A stretch of DNA of 64,000 bases from Acidimicrobiaceae bacterium (GTDB taxonomy: Bacteria; Actinomycetota; Acidimicrobiia; Acidimicrobiales; Aldehydirespiratoraceae): contig VYFQ01000010.1 of assembly GCA_009842325.1 (NCBI GenBank), positions 63,826 through 127,825 of the forward strand, written 5' to 3'. The notes beneath the pieces are model-generated. The model saw only the letters and a program-made list of their open reading frames with translations, was not told the origin of the DNA and searched no databases. The position numbers and the translations under genes are program-made. Shown here piece by piece: positions 1-7,540 of the stretch (position 1 is its first letter; every line of letters begins with the position of its first letter).

Positions 1-110
1 CCCCCCCCCCCCCCCCCCCCCCCCCCCCCCTGCTAGCTCCCCGCCGCCCCCCCCCTCCGTGCGGGGGGGCTGTCTCCTGCTCCCGGTGCCGCCTCGCGGG
101 GGGGGGGGGG
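1..110. repeat. Low-complexity poly-C / poly-G edge
   Basis: The window opens with 30 consecutive C, followed by more C-rich runs to about position 58 and a run of 13 G at 98-110. Nothing else in the window looks like this. It is more probably a contig edge, sequencing or amplification artefact than a biological element. It affects the credibility of any start codon placed upstream of position 149. Confidence 0.7.
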
Positions 111-148
111 TGGGAGTCGTCGATCATCGCGAGCCACCGCGAGCAACC

Positions 149-847
149 ATGGCTGCCATCGTTAAGGTGAAGTCGGTGGGTGCCAAGAAGAACAAGAAGA
201 GCAAGAAGAACAAGAAGAGGGAGATGCTCTGCCTCGCCAATTCGCGGAAGCCTGGTGGGCGATGCGTCGCAGGACTCTTGCCCGACGGGTCGTGGATAAG
301 GCCAGTGACGGCGACCGAGGGCGGCACCCTTACTTCTGCGATGTGCACGCTCGACAAGGGGCGCCCCGTACGAGCACTCGATGTCGTTCGCGTAGGCGTC
401 ACACAGCCCGAACCTAGGCTCCATCAGCCCGAGAACTGGGTCATCACAGGCAAGCGTTGGAAGCTCGTTGAGACTCGGAACCTCGACGACATCCAAGACT
501 TCTTGGACGGGGCTTTGACGGATGAGCCAGAACTCTTCGGTACGACTAGCAACAAGGTTGCTTGGAGCCGGATTCAACGGCGCGGGACGGACTCGTCGCT
601 AGCCTTAGTGAAGGCGAAGAACCCGACCTTCGGCTGGAACCCGCACAAGCCTTCGCAGCGGCGGGCGAAGTTCGTATACCGCGGATTCACCTACGATCTT
701 CCGATCACCTTCGAGTTCGATCTTCCGCCCACAGGCGAGCAAGAACATAGGTCGGCCTCGACTTGGTACTTCACGATCAGTCTCGGAGAACCGTACGAAG
801 GGAGCTGCTTCAAGCTAATCGCAGGCGCTCTCGAGGCGCCCGCCTGA
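149..847 (+). CDS. Dual OB-fold (DuOB-like) domain protein
   Basis: A soluble protein of 232 residues from ATG 149. The recognisable part starts at MLCLANSRKPGGRCVAG and continues with WIRPV about 20 residues on, the opening pattern of the family annotated as dual OB-containing domain proteins; the biochemical role of that family is not established. Residues 8-25 are a lysine-rich stretch (KKNKKSKKNKKRE) preceding the domain. The start is uncertain: GTG 59 lies in the poly-C/poly-G edge and is not credible, ATG 149 keeps the basic tail, and ATG 224 begins exactly at the domain. It lies just upstream of and in the same direction as the three-Cys-motif/TcmP pair, so it may belong to the same accessory system (inference). 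Codons ending in A or T are commoner than in the core genes further right. Confidence 0.6.
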   Translation: MAAIVKVKSVGAKKNKKSKKNKKREMLCLANSRKPGGRCVAGLLPDGSWIRPVTATEGGTLTSAMCTLDKGRPVRALDVVRVGVTQPEPRLHQPENWVITGKRWKLVETRNLDDIQDFLDGALTDEPELFGTTSNKVAWSRIQRRGTDSSLALVKAKNPTFGWNPHKPSQRRAKFVYRGFTYDLPITFEFDLPPTGEQEHRSASTWYFTISLGEPYEGSCFKLIAGALEAPA

Positions 848-893
848 CGTCGCCCCAGCCCCGAAGGCGTAGGCCTGCCGAATTTTCAACTTC

Positions 894-920
894 TTGACTG
901 TCACAGCATGGCCCTACATT
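894..920 (+). promoter_or_regulatory. Candidate promoter for the three-Cys-motif gene
   Basis: TTGACT at 894-899 and TACATT at 915-920 resemble -35 and -10 boxes, with a 15-bp spacer that is shorter than the usual 17. The -10 box ends 7 bases before ATG 928, which would give a leaderless or nearly leaderless transcript, common in actinobacteria. Prediction only. Confidence 0.35.
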
Positions 921-927
921 GGGGAGC

Positions 928-1674
928 ATGGCTGACAAGTCGGCGATCGAGTGGACCGAGGCGACGTGGAACCCGACCACCGGTTGTGACCGCGTATCCC
1001 CGGGATGCGATCATTGTTACGCGCTCACGCTGTCGAGACGTCTCAAGGCGATGGGCTCGCCGAAATACCAGCTTGATGGCGACCCGAGGACGAGTGGACC
1101 GGGCTTCAGGCTCACACTGCATCCCTCATCGCTCGACGTGCCTCGTCGCTGGAGCGCACCTCGGCTCGTCTTCGTCGACTCGATGAGCGACCTCTTCCAC
1201 GAGGATGTTCCACTCGGGTTCATCACTCAGGTCTTCGAGGTAATCCGAGAGACGCCTCAGCACACCTACCAGGTGCTCACCAAGCGAGCGCAGCGACTGA
1301 GCCGCGAGGCAGGCGAGCTCGACTGGCCGTCGAACCTATGGATGGGCGTCAGCGTGGAGTCTCGCCGGTACGCCTTCCGCATCGATCACCTTCGCAAGGT
1401 TCCGGCAGCGGTGAGGTTCGTAAGCGCCGAGCCTCTTCTAGGTCCGCTCGGCGCACTCGATCTTGAGGGCATCCAGTGGCTGATCGCCGGCGGTGAATCC
1501 GGTGCCAACGCACGGCCCATGGAGCCCGCCTGGGCCACCGAGCTTCGCGACACCTGCACGTCAGCGGGCGTGGCATTCTTCTTCAAGCAATGGGGAGGCA
1601 GAACCCCCAAGGCCGGTGGTCGAGAACTCGAGGGCGAAGTGTGGGACCAGCTCCCAGAAGAGGCGGCGGCCTAA
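928..1674 (+). CDS. Phage Gp37/Gp68 family three-Cys-motif protein
   Basis: A 248-residue protein of the Gp37/Gp68 (DUF5131) family, which resembles radical SAM enzymes and carries a three-cysteine cluster motif near the N terminus. The protein opens MADKSAIEWTEATWNPTTGC, and the cysteines follow the pattern C-x6-C-x2-C (CDRVSPGCDHC). VFVDSMSDLFHEDVP, TKRAQR, NLWMGVSVES and WLIAGGESG are typical downstream family blocks. ATG 928 is chosen because the family normally begins with this sequence; a TTG nine bases earlier is possible. The next gene, starting 4 bases after this stop, is the standard partner TcmP, so the two are probably co-translated. The substrate of this family is unknown; association with phage and defence loci is known for the family, but a defence role here is inferred. 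Confidence 0.85.
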   Translation: MADKSAIEWTEATWNPTTGCDRVSPGCDHCYALTLSRRLKAMGSPKYQLDGDPRTSGPGFRLTLHPSSLDVPRRWSAPRLVFVDSMSDLFHEDVPLGFITQVFEVIRETPQHTYQVLTKRAQRLSREAGELDWPSNLWMGVSVESRRYAFRIDHLRKVPAAVRFVSAEPLLGPLGALDLEGIQWLIAGGESGANARPMEPAWATELRDTCTSAGVAFFFKQWGGRTPKAGGRELEGEVWDQLPEEAAA

Positions 1675-1678
1675 CCCA

Positions 1679-2764
1679 TTGGCGGCTCCGACCGAGATCC
1701 TCTGGGAGCGCGATCTCCACACGGCAGCGAAACACACGCTGCTGCGCCGATACATGTCAGCGTGGTTTCCCATCATGGTAAGCCGGTTTCGCGACACCGG
1801 GATCACGTTCTTCGACGGCTACGCGGGTCCAGGGGAGTACACGAACGCTCGAGACAGTTCGCCCGTAATCGCGATGGAACAGGCGCTACGGAACGACGTG
1901 ACGCGCTATGGCACTCAGACACGGCTCGTCTTCGTAGAGGTTGATCGCGAACGCGCTGCTCACCTTGAGAGCCTTCTTGACGATCAGTTCCCGCCTAGGA
2001 CTAGGCCGCCCGACTTGGTGATGCGCGTCCATTGCGACAAGTGCATCGACTGCTTCGAGCAGGTGATCACCGACGTGGGCGGGTGGGATGGACCAGTGTT
2101 CGCCAATCTCGACGGCTGGGGCGCCGATGTCGACTATGAGATTGTGCAGCGAATCGCTCAACAGCGATCATCCGAGGTGCTCGTCACATTCAAGGACCAG
2201 TTCTTCATCCGCTTCGCCAAGGGAGAACATCAGGCAGGCGAACGTGTCTTCAAACGACACAGCGGCTGGCGGCGCGTTGATCAACTGCCGACTGCTGACA
2301 AGAAGCCGTTCCTATTGGATCTGTACCGCGGGGGTCTTCGGTCAGCTGGCTTCGCGTACGTGCTGACGTTCGAGATGATCGACGAAGGTGGGCACTCTCT
2401 GCATCTCTTCTTCGGGACAACGAACAAGGCCGGCGTAGAGAAGTTCAAGGACGGATTGTGGGAAGTTGACGGTGTCTCCGGTCAGCGATTCCGAGACCCG
2501 CGTGATCCCAACCAGCTGTCTTTCGACATTCTGCACCCGGACTTCACCCCATTAGAGAGCCGAATCCTGGAGCTACTCGGTGGGCGCGACCACAACCTGG
2601 AGGAACTCCGCGAGGACGCCCTCCTCGAGACGATCTACAAGAAGGCCCACGTCAAGCCTGTTGTAGACCGGCTCATAGAGCAGCGCAAGGTGGAGCTGGT
2701 GAGCACCGGCCGGTCCTATGCCGAGCGCGTACTTCGCCTAGCTGATCAGCAACTGTTCTGCTGA
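1679..2764 (+). CDS. tcmP: Three-Cys-motif partner protein TcmP
   Basis: A 361-residue member of the TcmP family, found as a gene pair with three-Cys-motif Gp37/Gp68 proteins. The opening LWERDLHTAAKHTLLRRY, then FFDGYAGPGEY and VFVEVDRERAAHLESLL, are family hallmarks; the FDGYAGPG segment resembles the glycine-rich SAM-binding loop of class I methyltransferases (inference). The chosen start is TTG 1679, four bases after the upstream stop, because it gives the family's usual N terminus. A longer frame back to 1493 would overlap the upstream gene by 180 bases and adds only low-complexity sequence. The C-terminal third (about residue 270 on) looks like a winged-helix segment (LESRILELLGGRDHNLEELR). 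It converges on the restriction-like gene at 2830. Function unproven. Confidence 0.8.
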   Translation: MAAPTEILWERDLHTAAKHTLLRRYMSAWFPIMVSRFRDTGITFFDGYAGPGEYTNARDSSPVIAMEQALRNDVTRYGTQTRLVFVEVDRERAAHLESLLDDQFPPRTRPPDLVMRVHCDKCIDCFEQVITDVGGWDGPVFANLDGWGADVDYEIVQRIAQQRSSEVLVTFKDQFFIRFAKGEHQAGERVFKRHSGWRRVDQLPTADKKPFLLDLYRGGLRSAGFAYVLTFEMIDEGGHSLHLFFGTTNKAGVEKFKDGLWEVDGVSGQRFRDPRDPNQLSFDILHPDFTPLESRILELLGGRDHNLEELREDALLETIYKKAHVKPVVDRLIEQRKVELVSTGRSYAERVLRLADQQLFC

Positions 2765-2768
2765 TGCA

Positions 2769-2811
2769 TCCTCAGTAGGTCCCAGCATCAGAAAGTGTGG
2801 CTATCTGAGGA
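2769..2811. terminator. Weak inverted repeat between convergent genes
   Basis: A 7-bp perfect inverted repeat (TCCTCAG at 2769-2775, CTGAGGA at 2805-2811) separated by 29 bases lies between the convergent tcmP and restriction-like stop codons. There is no T tract and the loop is long, so this is only a possible bidirectional terminator. Confidence 0.25.
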
Positions 2812-2829
2812 CGGCGGACAGCGCCTCGA

Positions 2830-3948
2830 CTACTCCTTAGTCAAGACGTCCAAGTCGCTGGCAGAGTAGCCGAAGATCTCCAGCAACTTCCTGCACTTCT
2901 TGAGTGTGTCATCCGCGGAGAAGTTCGTCTCGACCCACACGTCGGCCGACGAGATCCGCCCTGCCCTAATCAGGTCCGCGGGGGCTTGGGAGGCGAATGG
3001 CCGCTTCTTGCCTGCCATGGCCTTCGTACGTTCCAAGAAGTCATGGGGATGGCGCTGATGGACGGCTTCGGCCACACAGACCATGACACCGGTCCAACGA
3101 GTGACCTCGGTGGCGTTTCCCCACAGCACCACCGTTCGGGGACGCGTCCATGCTTTGCCCGCAACTGCCTTTAGGGACTTCTTGGGAGATCTCTGGATGC
3201 GAGGATGCGTCTCCTTCGGGGGGTCTCCAAGCCCCGCTACTGGGACTGAGTCGCTGGGCTTGCCTTGCAGAACGGCAGCCACGGCTTCGGGAGAGGGCCA
3301 TAGTCTCGTTCTCTCGTGGACGCGCCTAGCGAACAACTCGACAAGATCCTGATCCGGCTCATCCAGCATTCTCCGCCAGACCTTCGGCATCTCCGTCTTG
3401 AGGCGTTCGGCCTCGCGGAGCTTGCTCAGTGTCTCCTTGGCCCGTCTCTCAGCTTCCCCGCCATTCAGGTTGGCCTTACCCATGTACGCCTCAAGGTCAT
3501 CGGCAACCTGCTGATGCGATGAACTGGTGAGCCGCAACTCGGCGAAACGGCGGCTCGCGGCTGGACCGGGCTCGCGGGGCAGATACAACCACCACTCGAG
3601 TCCGTTCGTCAGGACGCAGATGTCGACACCCTCATGGAAGGCATAGCCCATCAGCTGGTCCACGTGCTTAGAGAGGTCCTCTTTCGGTGACTTGGCCTCA
3701 ATGAGGCAAAGCAGACGATGCCCCTGGCCTGTCTTGGCCAGCACGATGTCAGCGCGTCCCTTCTGGCCCGCACCGCTACCGGGACCGACCGGGTGCTCCC
3801 AGAGCACCTCGCCAGTGTCACGGTGGTCGTGCACATCCCAGCCGAGTTCGACCAGTATCGGCACCAGCACTCGTATCTTCGCCGCCTCCTCGTTGGCCGG
3901 CGGACGAGACATAGCCGCGATCCTCTCCACCGTCTCCCTCAGCCCCAT
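2830..3948 (-). CDS. Restriction-endonuclease-like protein (HsdR_N-type PD-(D/E)XK)
   Basis: A 372-residue protein whose first 150 residues match the type I restriction R-subunit N-terminal nuclease fold: IRVLVPILVELGWDV, an Asp in GRADIVLAK, and the EAK triad in LCLIEAKSP, then QLMGYA and CVLTNGLEWWLY. These supply the D...E-x-K residues of a PD-(D/E)XK nuclease. No helicase motor follows, so this is not a complete HsdR. A charged region around residues 155-205 is probably helical. The C terminus (VWVETNFSADDTLKKCRKLL, about 340-360) looks like a small domain seen at the ends of other restriction-like proteins; I cannot name it. No hsdM or hsdS is nearby. It may act with the facing DuOB/Gp37/TcmP genes or independently. 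Confidence 0.65.
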   Translation of the reverse strand: MGLRETVERIAAMSRPPANEEAAKIRVLVPILVELGWDVHDHRDTGEVLWEHPVGPGSGAGQKGRADIVLAKTGQGHRLLCLIEAKSPKEDLSKHVDQLMGYAFHEGVDICVLTNGLEWWLYLPREPGPAASRRFAELRLTSSSHQQVADDLEAYMGKANLNGGEAERRAKETLSKLREAERLKTEMPKVWRRMLDEPDQDLVELFARRVHERTRLWPSPEAVAAVLQGKPSDSVPVAGLGDPPKETHPRIQRSPKKSLKAVAGKAWTRPRTVVLWGNATEVTRWTGVMVCVAEAVHQRHPHDFLERTKAMAGKKRPFASQAPADLIRAGRISSADVWVETNFSADDTLKKCRKLLEIFGYSASDLDVLTKE

Positions 3949-4098
3949 CGGTCTCCCGTCTGTCTGTCCGCGATGATCCGAAAGGTAAGGCTACTGATCC
4001 TTCGGATGTCAAGTCGCCGGGGAATGCACTGAGACTCGGAGAGACACACTTCCGCACCCAGGTCTGGGGTTCACTTGCGATAGGTTGCTCCGAGCCAG
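3949..4098. other. Boundary between accessory island and core block
   Basis: These 150 bases hold the upstream region of the restriction-like gene and the 3' side of rel. I see no tRNA, direct repeat or recombinase site marking an insertion, and no convincing ORF or terminator. Codon use changes visibly across it, with the rel side more GC-rich. Confidence 0.4.
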
Positions 4099-6339
4099 TT
4101 AGCTCAAGCGGGCGTTGCGGCCGGGGACGACCCGGTAGGCCTCGAAGACGGCTTCCAGGGCGAGGACGCTGGACAGCACCGAGTCGAGCTGGGACAGGTC
4201 GGCCAGCTCGAACTCGAAGTCCATGCGGGCGATGAAGTCGTCGCCCGTCTCGGCCTTGGCGCTGATGATGCTCAGCCGGTGCTCGGCCAGCACGTCGGTC
4301 ACGTCGCGCAGCAGGCCAGGCCGGTCCAGCCCCTGCACTGAGATCGTCGTCGAGAACTTGCCGGCGAAATCGGCGTCCCACTCGACCTCGATCAGCCGGT
4401 CGGTCTGGCCCTCAGCGAGCCCGATGGCGTTGACGCAGTCGTCCCGGTGCACCGACACGCCCCGGCCCCGGGTCACGAACCCGATGATCTCGTCGGGCGG
4501 CACCGGCGCGCAGCATTGCGACAGCCGGATGAGGATGTCGTCGAGGCCCTCAACGTGTACGCCCACGTCGGAGTCGCTGCGGAGATGCCCGGCACGCCGC
4601 CGCGCCGTAGTGGGAAGGCGGTCGCGATCGGCTTCGCCGTCGGCGTCGTCACCCTGCAGGGCCCGGGCGAACCGGCCTGCCACCGACGATGCCGACTGGT
4701 GACCCTCCCCTATGGCCAGGAACAGCAGATCGGTGGAGCTGTAGTTGAGCTGCTCGGCGATGGTGTCGAGCAGCTTGTCCTTCAGCAGGCGCTGGGCCGG
4801 CAGGCCCTCACGTCGCAGGGCCTGGATGAGGTCGTCGCGCCCGTTCTCGATGGCGTCGGCCCGGCGCTCGCGTGAGTACCACTGCTTGATCTTGTTGGCC
4901 GCCCGGCGGCTGGCCACGAACTTGAGCCAGTCCCGGCTCGGTCCCGCACCTTCGGTCCGTGTGGTGAAGACCTCCACCACGTCGCCCGACAGCAGGCGGC
5001 TGTCCAGCGCCACCAGCCGGCCGTTCACCTTGGCCCCGACGCAGGCGTGGCCCACGTCGGTGTGGATGCTGTAGGCGAAGTCCACCGGGGTGGCCCCCAC
5101 CGGCAGCTCGATGACCTTGCCCTTGGGCGTGAACACGTACACCTCGTCGGTGTCGAGCTCCGTCTTGAGGTTGGACATGAACTCCGCCGGATCCGACGTC
5201 TCCTGCTGCCAGTCCACGATGCGCGACAGCCAGGCCATCTCCTCCGACGGCGACGCGTCCTTGTACTCCCAGTGGGCGGCCACGCCGTGCTCGGCCCGCT
5301 CGTGCATCGCCCGGGTGCGGATCTGCACCTCGAGGGCCTTGCCCGCCGGTCCCACCACCGTCGTGTGCAGCGACTGGTAGAGGTTGAACTTGGGCATGGC
5401 TATGTAGTCCTTGAACCGGCCCTGCACCGGCCGCCAGGTGGCGTGGATGGAACCGAGGGCCGCGTAACAGTCCCGGACCGAGTCCACCAGCACGCGGATG
5501 CCGACCAGGTCAAAGATGTCCTCGAAGGACCGGCCCTTCACCACCATCTTCTCGTAGATCGACCACAGGTGCTTGGGACGGCCGGTGACCTCAGCCTTGA
5601 TCCCCAACTCGGCCAGGCGGGATTCCACGTCGCCCAGCACTTGCTCCAGGTAGATGTCGCGCTCGGGGGCCCTCTGCTGCACCATCTGGTCGATCTCGGC
5701 ATAGCGGCGGGGCTCCAGCGCGGCGAAGGCGAGATCCTCCAGTTGCTGCCTGAGATCCTGCATCCCGAGGCGGTGGGCCAGCGGCGCGTACACATCGAGG
5801 GTCTCGCGGGCGATGTAGTCCTGCTTGAACGCCGGCAGCACCGCCAGGGTGCGCAGGTTGTGCAGCCGGTCAGCGAGCTTGATGATCAGGACCCTCAGAT
5901 CGCGGGCAATGGCGACGATCATCTTGCGCACCGATGCGGCCTGCTGCTGCTCGCGGGTGTCGTACTGGACCCGGTCCAGCTTGGTGACCCCGTCCACGAT
6001 GCGGGTGACCTCGGGTCCGAAGTCGGTCTCGATGGTGGCCAGGGCCACATCGGTGTCCTCCACGGCGTCGTGCAGCAGCGACGCCGCAATGGTCACATCG
6101 TCCAGCCCGAGCTTCGCCACGATGGTGGCGACGGCCAGCGGATGGCGGATGTAGGGCTCCCCCGACAGGCGCATCTGGCCCTCATGGGCCGCCGCCGCGG
6201 TGTCGAAGGCCCGCACGATCAGATCAGGCGAACGATCTCGATGGCGCTGGCGGTAGCACTCCAGCAGCGGGGCGATCTCGGCCGCCGCAGGCCGCCGGGC
6301 TCCGCGCCTCCAGGGCAGGACCCGGGTGACGGTGGCCAC
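4099..6339 (-). CDS. rel: Bifunctional (p)ppGpp synthetase/hydrolase Rel
   Basis: A 746-residue cytosolic stringent-response enzyme that makes and degrades (p)ppGpp. The N-terminal HD hydrolase domain is intact: H66 in RHPLAVA, then H90-D91 and E94-D95 in LLHDAVEDTD. The synthetase domain follows (GRPKHLWSIYEKM, FDLVGIRV, RFKDYIAMPKFNLYQSLHTT, VQIRTRAMHERAEHGVAAHW). A TGS domain lies near 395-465 (VYVFTPKGKVIELPVGATPV) and an ACT domain at the C terminus (from about 670, VQGLDRPGLLRDVTDVLAEH). With both catalytic domains complete it is a long-form actinobacterial Rel, not a RelA-only synthetase. Start is GTG 6339, 29 bases after the secF stop. The usual apt gene between secF and rel of mycobacteria is absent here. 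Confidence 0.95.
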   Translation of the reverse strand: MATVTRVLPWRRGARRPAAAEIAPLLECYRQRHRDRSPDLIVRAFDTAAAAHEGQMRLSGEPYIRHPLAVATIVAKLGLDDVTIAASLLHDAVEDTDVALATIETDFGPEVTRIVDGVTKLDRVQYDTREQQQAASVRKMIVAIARDLRVLIIKLADRLHNLRTLAVLPAFKQDYIARETLDVYAPLAHRLGMQDLRQQLEDLAFAALEPRRYAEIDQMVQQRAPERDIYLEQVLGDVESRLAELGIKAEVTGRPKHLWSIYEKMVVKGRSFEDIFDLVGIRVLVDSVRDCYAALGSIHATWRPVQGRFKDYIAMPKFNLYQSLHTTVVGPAGKALEVQIRTRAMHERAEHGVAAHWEYKDASPSEEMAWLSRIVDWQQETSDPAEFMSNLKTELDTDEVYVFTPKGKVIELPVGATPVDFAYSIHTDVGHACVGAKVNGRLVALDSRLLSGDVVEVFTTRTEGAGPSRDWLKFVASRRAANKIKQWYSRERRADAIENGRDDLIQALRREGLPAQRLLKDKLLDTIAEQLNYSSTDLLFLAIGEGHQSASSVAGRFARALQGDDADGEADRDRLPTTARRRAGHLRSDSDVGVHVEGLDDILIRLSQCCAPVPPDEIIGFVTRGRGVSVHRDDCVNAIGLAEGQTDRLIEVEWDADFAGKFSTTISVQGLDRPGLLRDVTDVLAEHRLSIISAKAETGDDFIARMDFEFELADLSQLDSVLSSVLALEAVFEAYRVVPGRNARLS

Positions 6340-6368
6340 CTACACCCGCTCCCCTTGACGGCAGACCA

Positions 6369-7505
6369 TCACCGCTTCTTCTTTTTCTTTCGAGGACGCG
6401 GCGGTATCGCGCCCTGCGCCGACCCTGCCGCGGCTCGAGGGGCTGGACCCGACCGCCGGGCCGTGGCCGACCGTTTGGCCGCGGCCGCTTCGCCCAGCAC
6501 TGCGTCGTCGGTCGCGACCATGCGGGTGCCGGCCCCGGCTGCACCGCCGCGCTGACGGACCCGCTCGGCGATCTCGACGTAGGCCGGCTCCCGTTCCTTC
6601 ATCCTGGCCACCACCGCGGCTGCTACGAACAACGAAGAGTACGTGCCCACAATGATTCCCACCAGCAGAGCGATCGCGAACTCCTGAAGCGTGACCGCTC
6701 CCAGAACGAACGAACCGATCACCAGCATCGACGCCACCGGAATCATCGACGTGATGGATGTGTTGACCGATCGCATCAGCACCTGGTTGAGCGACAGGTT
6801 CATCATCTCGGTGTAGGTGTATCGACCGGTGGCCGACACCCGGCCCACCACCTCGCGCACCTTGTCGTACACGACGATGGTGTCGTACAGCGAGTATCCC
6901 ATGATCGTCAGGAACGCGATGACCGTGGCCGGGGTGATCTCGAACTGGAACACGGAGTAGAACCCGACCGACACCACGATGTCGTGGATCACCGCCAGCA
7001 GAGCGCCGACAGCCATCTTCCACTCGAGCCTTATGGCGATGTAGACGGCGATGAGCGCGAAGAAGGCGATCAGAGCGTTGCGGGCCTTGCTGGTGATCTC
7101 CGCACCCCAGGAGGGTCCGACCGTGGTCACGCTTACGTCGTTTCCGGTGACGCCGGCTAGGTCGGCCAACGCGGTGCGCACGCCGTCCACCGCCTCGGGG
7201 GCCTCGATATCGGCCCGCACCCTGATGGTGTCGCCGCCGACCGTCTGGATCTTGGCGTCGGCCGCGCCCGTGCCCCTCAGCGCGTCCCGGGCCTCGGCTA
7301 CCGACACCCCCGGCGCGGGGACCTCCCAGGAGGTGCCCCCCTCGAACTCGATGCCCAGATCGACGCCGCGCAGCCCGAAGCTGGCCACACTCACCACCAC
7401 GGCCACGAGGGAGCCGATAAGGGCACGCCGCCACAGCCGCGGGAAGTCGATCTGCTGCTCCCCGCGGTACAACGACGCCAGCACGCCCAACGGCCCGCCC
7501 CTCAT
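6369..7505 (-). CDS. secF: Protein translocase subunit SecF
   Basis: The SecF half of the SecDF complex that uses the proton gradient to help pull secreted proteins out of SecYEG; an inner-membrane protein with six predicted helices. GIEFEGGTSWEV after the first helix is the SecD/SecF signature, and the later blocks MGYSLYDTIVVYDKVRE and LMRSVNTSITSMIPV are typical SecF. I place the start at ATG 7505 (378 residues); GTG 7520 would add five residues. A C-terminal cytoplasmic tail of about 80 residues ends in a run of lysines (RPRKKKKKR). It follows secD with a tiny coupled ORF in between. Confidence 0.93.
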   Translation of the reverse strand: MRGGPLGVLASLYRGEQQIDFPRLWRRALIGSLVAVVVSVASFGLRGVDLGIEFEGGTSWEVPAPGVSVAEARDALRGTGAADAKIQTVGGDTIRVRADIEAPEAVDGVRTALADLAGVTGNDVSVTTVGPSWGAEITSKARNALIAFFALIAVYIAIRLEWKMAVGALLAVIHDIVVSVGFYSVFQFEITPATVIAFLTIMGYSLYDTIVVYDKVREVVGRVSATGRYTYTEMMNLSLNQVLMRSVNTSITSMIPVASMLVIGSFVLGAVTLQEFAIALLVGIIVGTYSSLFVAAAVVARMKEREPAYVEIAERVRQRGGAAGAGTRMVATDDAVLGEAAAAKRSATARRSGPAPRAAAGSAQGAIPPRPRKKKKKR

Positions 7506-7540
7506 GCGGTGGCCCCACACACTGTGACGGTCGCGGTCAT
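7502..7540 (-). CDS. Possible 12-codon coupling ORF between secD and secF
   Basis: The secD stop codon overlaps ATG 7540 (ATGA). That ATG opens a 12-codon frame (MTATVTVCGATA) whose TGA in turn overlaps ATG 7505 of secF (ATGA). Ribosomes finishing secD could re-initiate here and then at secF, so this may be a translational relay. It could also be chance, because high-GC out-of-frame sequence stays open easily. The peptide itself has no recognisable function. Confidence 0.25.
   Translation of the reverse strand: MTATVTVCGATA

Noticed and set aside
1493..1678. Upstream extension of tcmP
   Set aside because: It overlaps the three-Cys gene by 180 bases with low-complexity sequence; TTG 1679 gives the family's normal N terminus.
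3949..4098. Attachment site or tRNA at the island boundary
   Set aside because: No tRNA structure, integrase or flanking direct repeat was seen.
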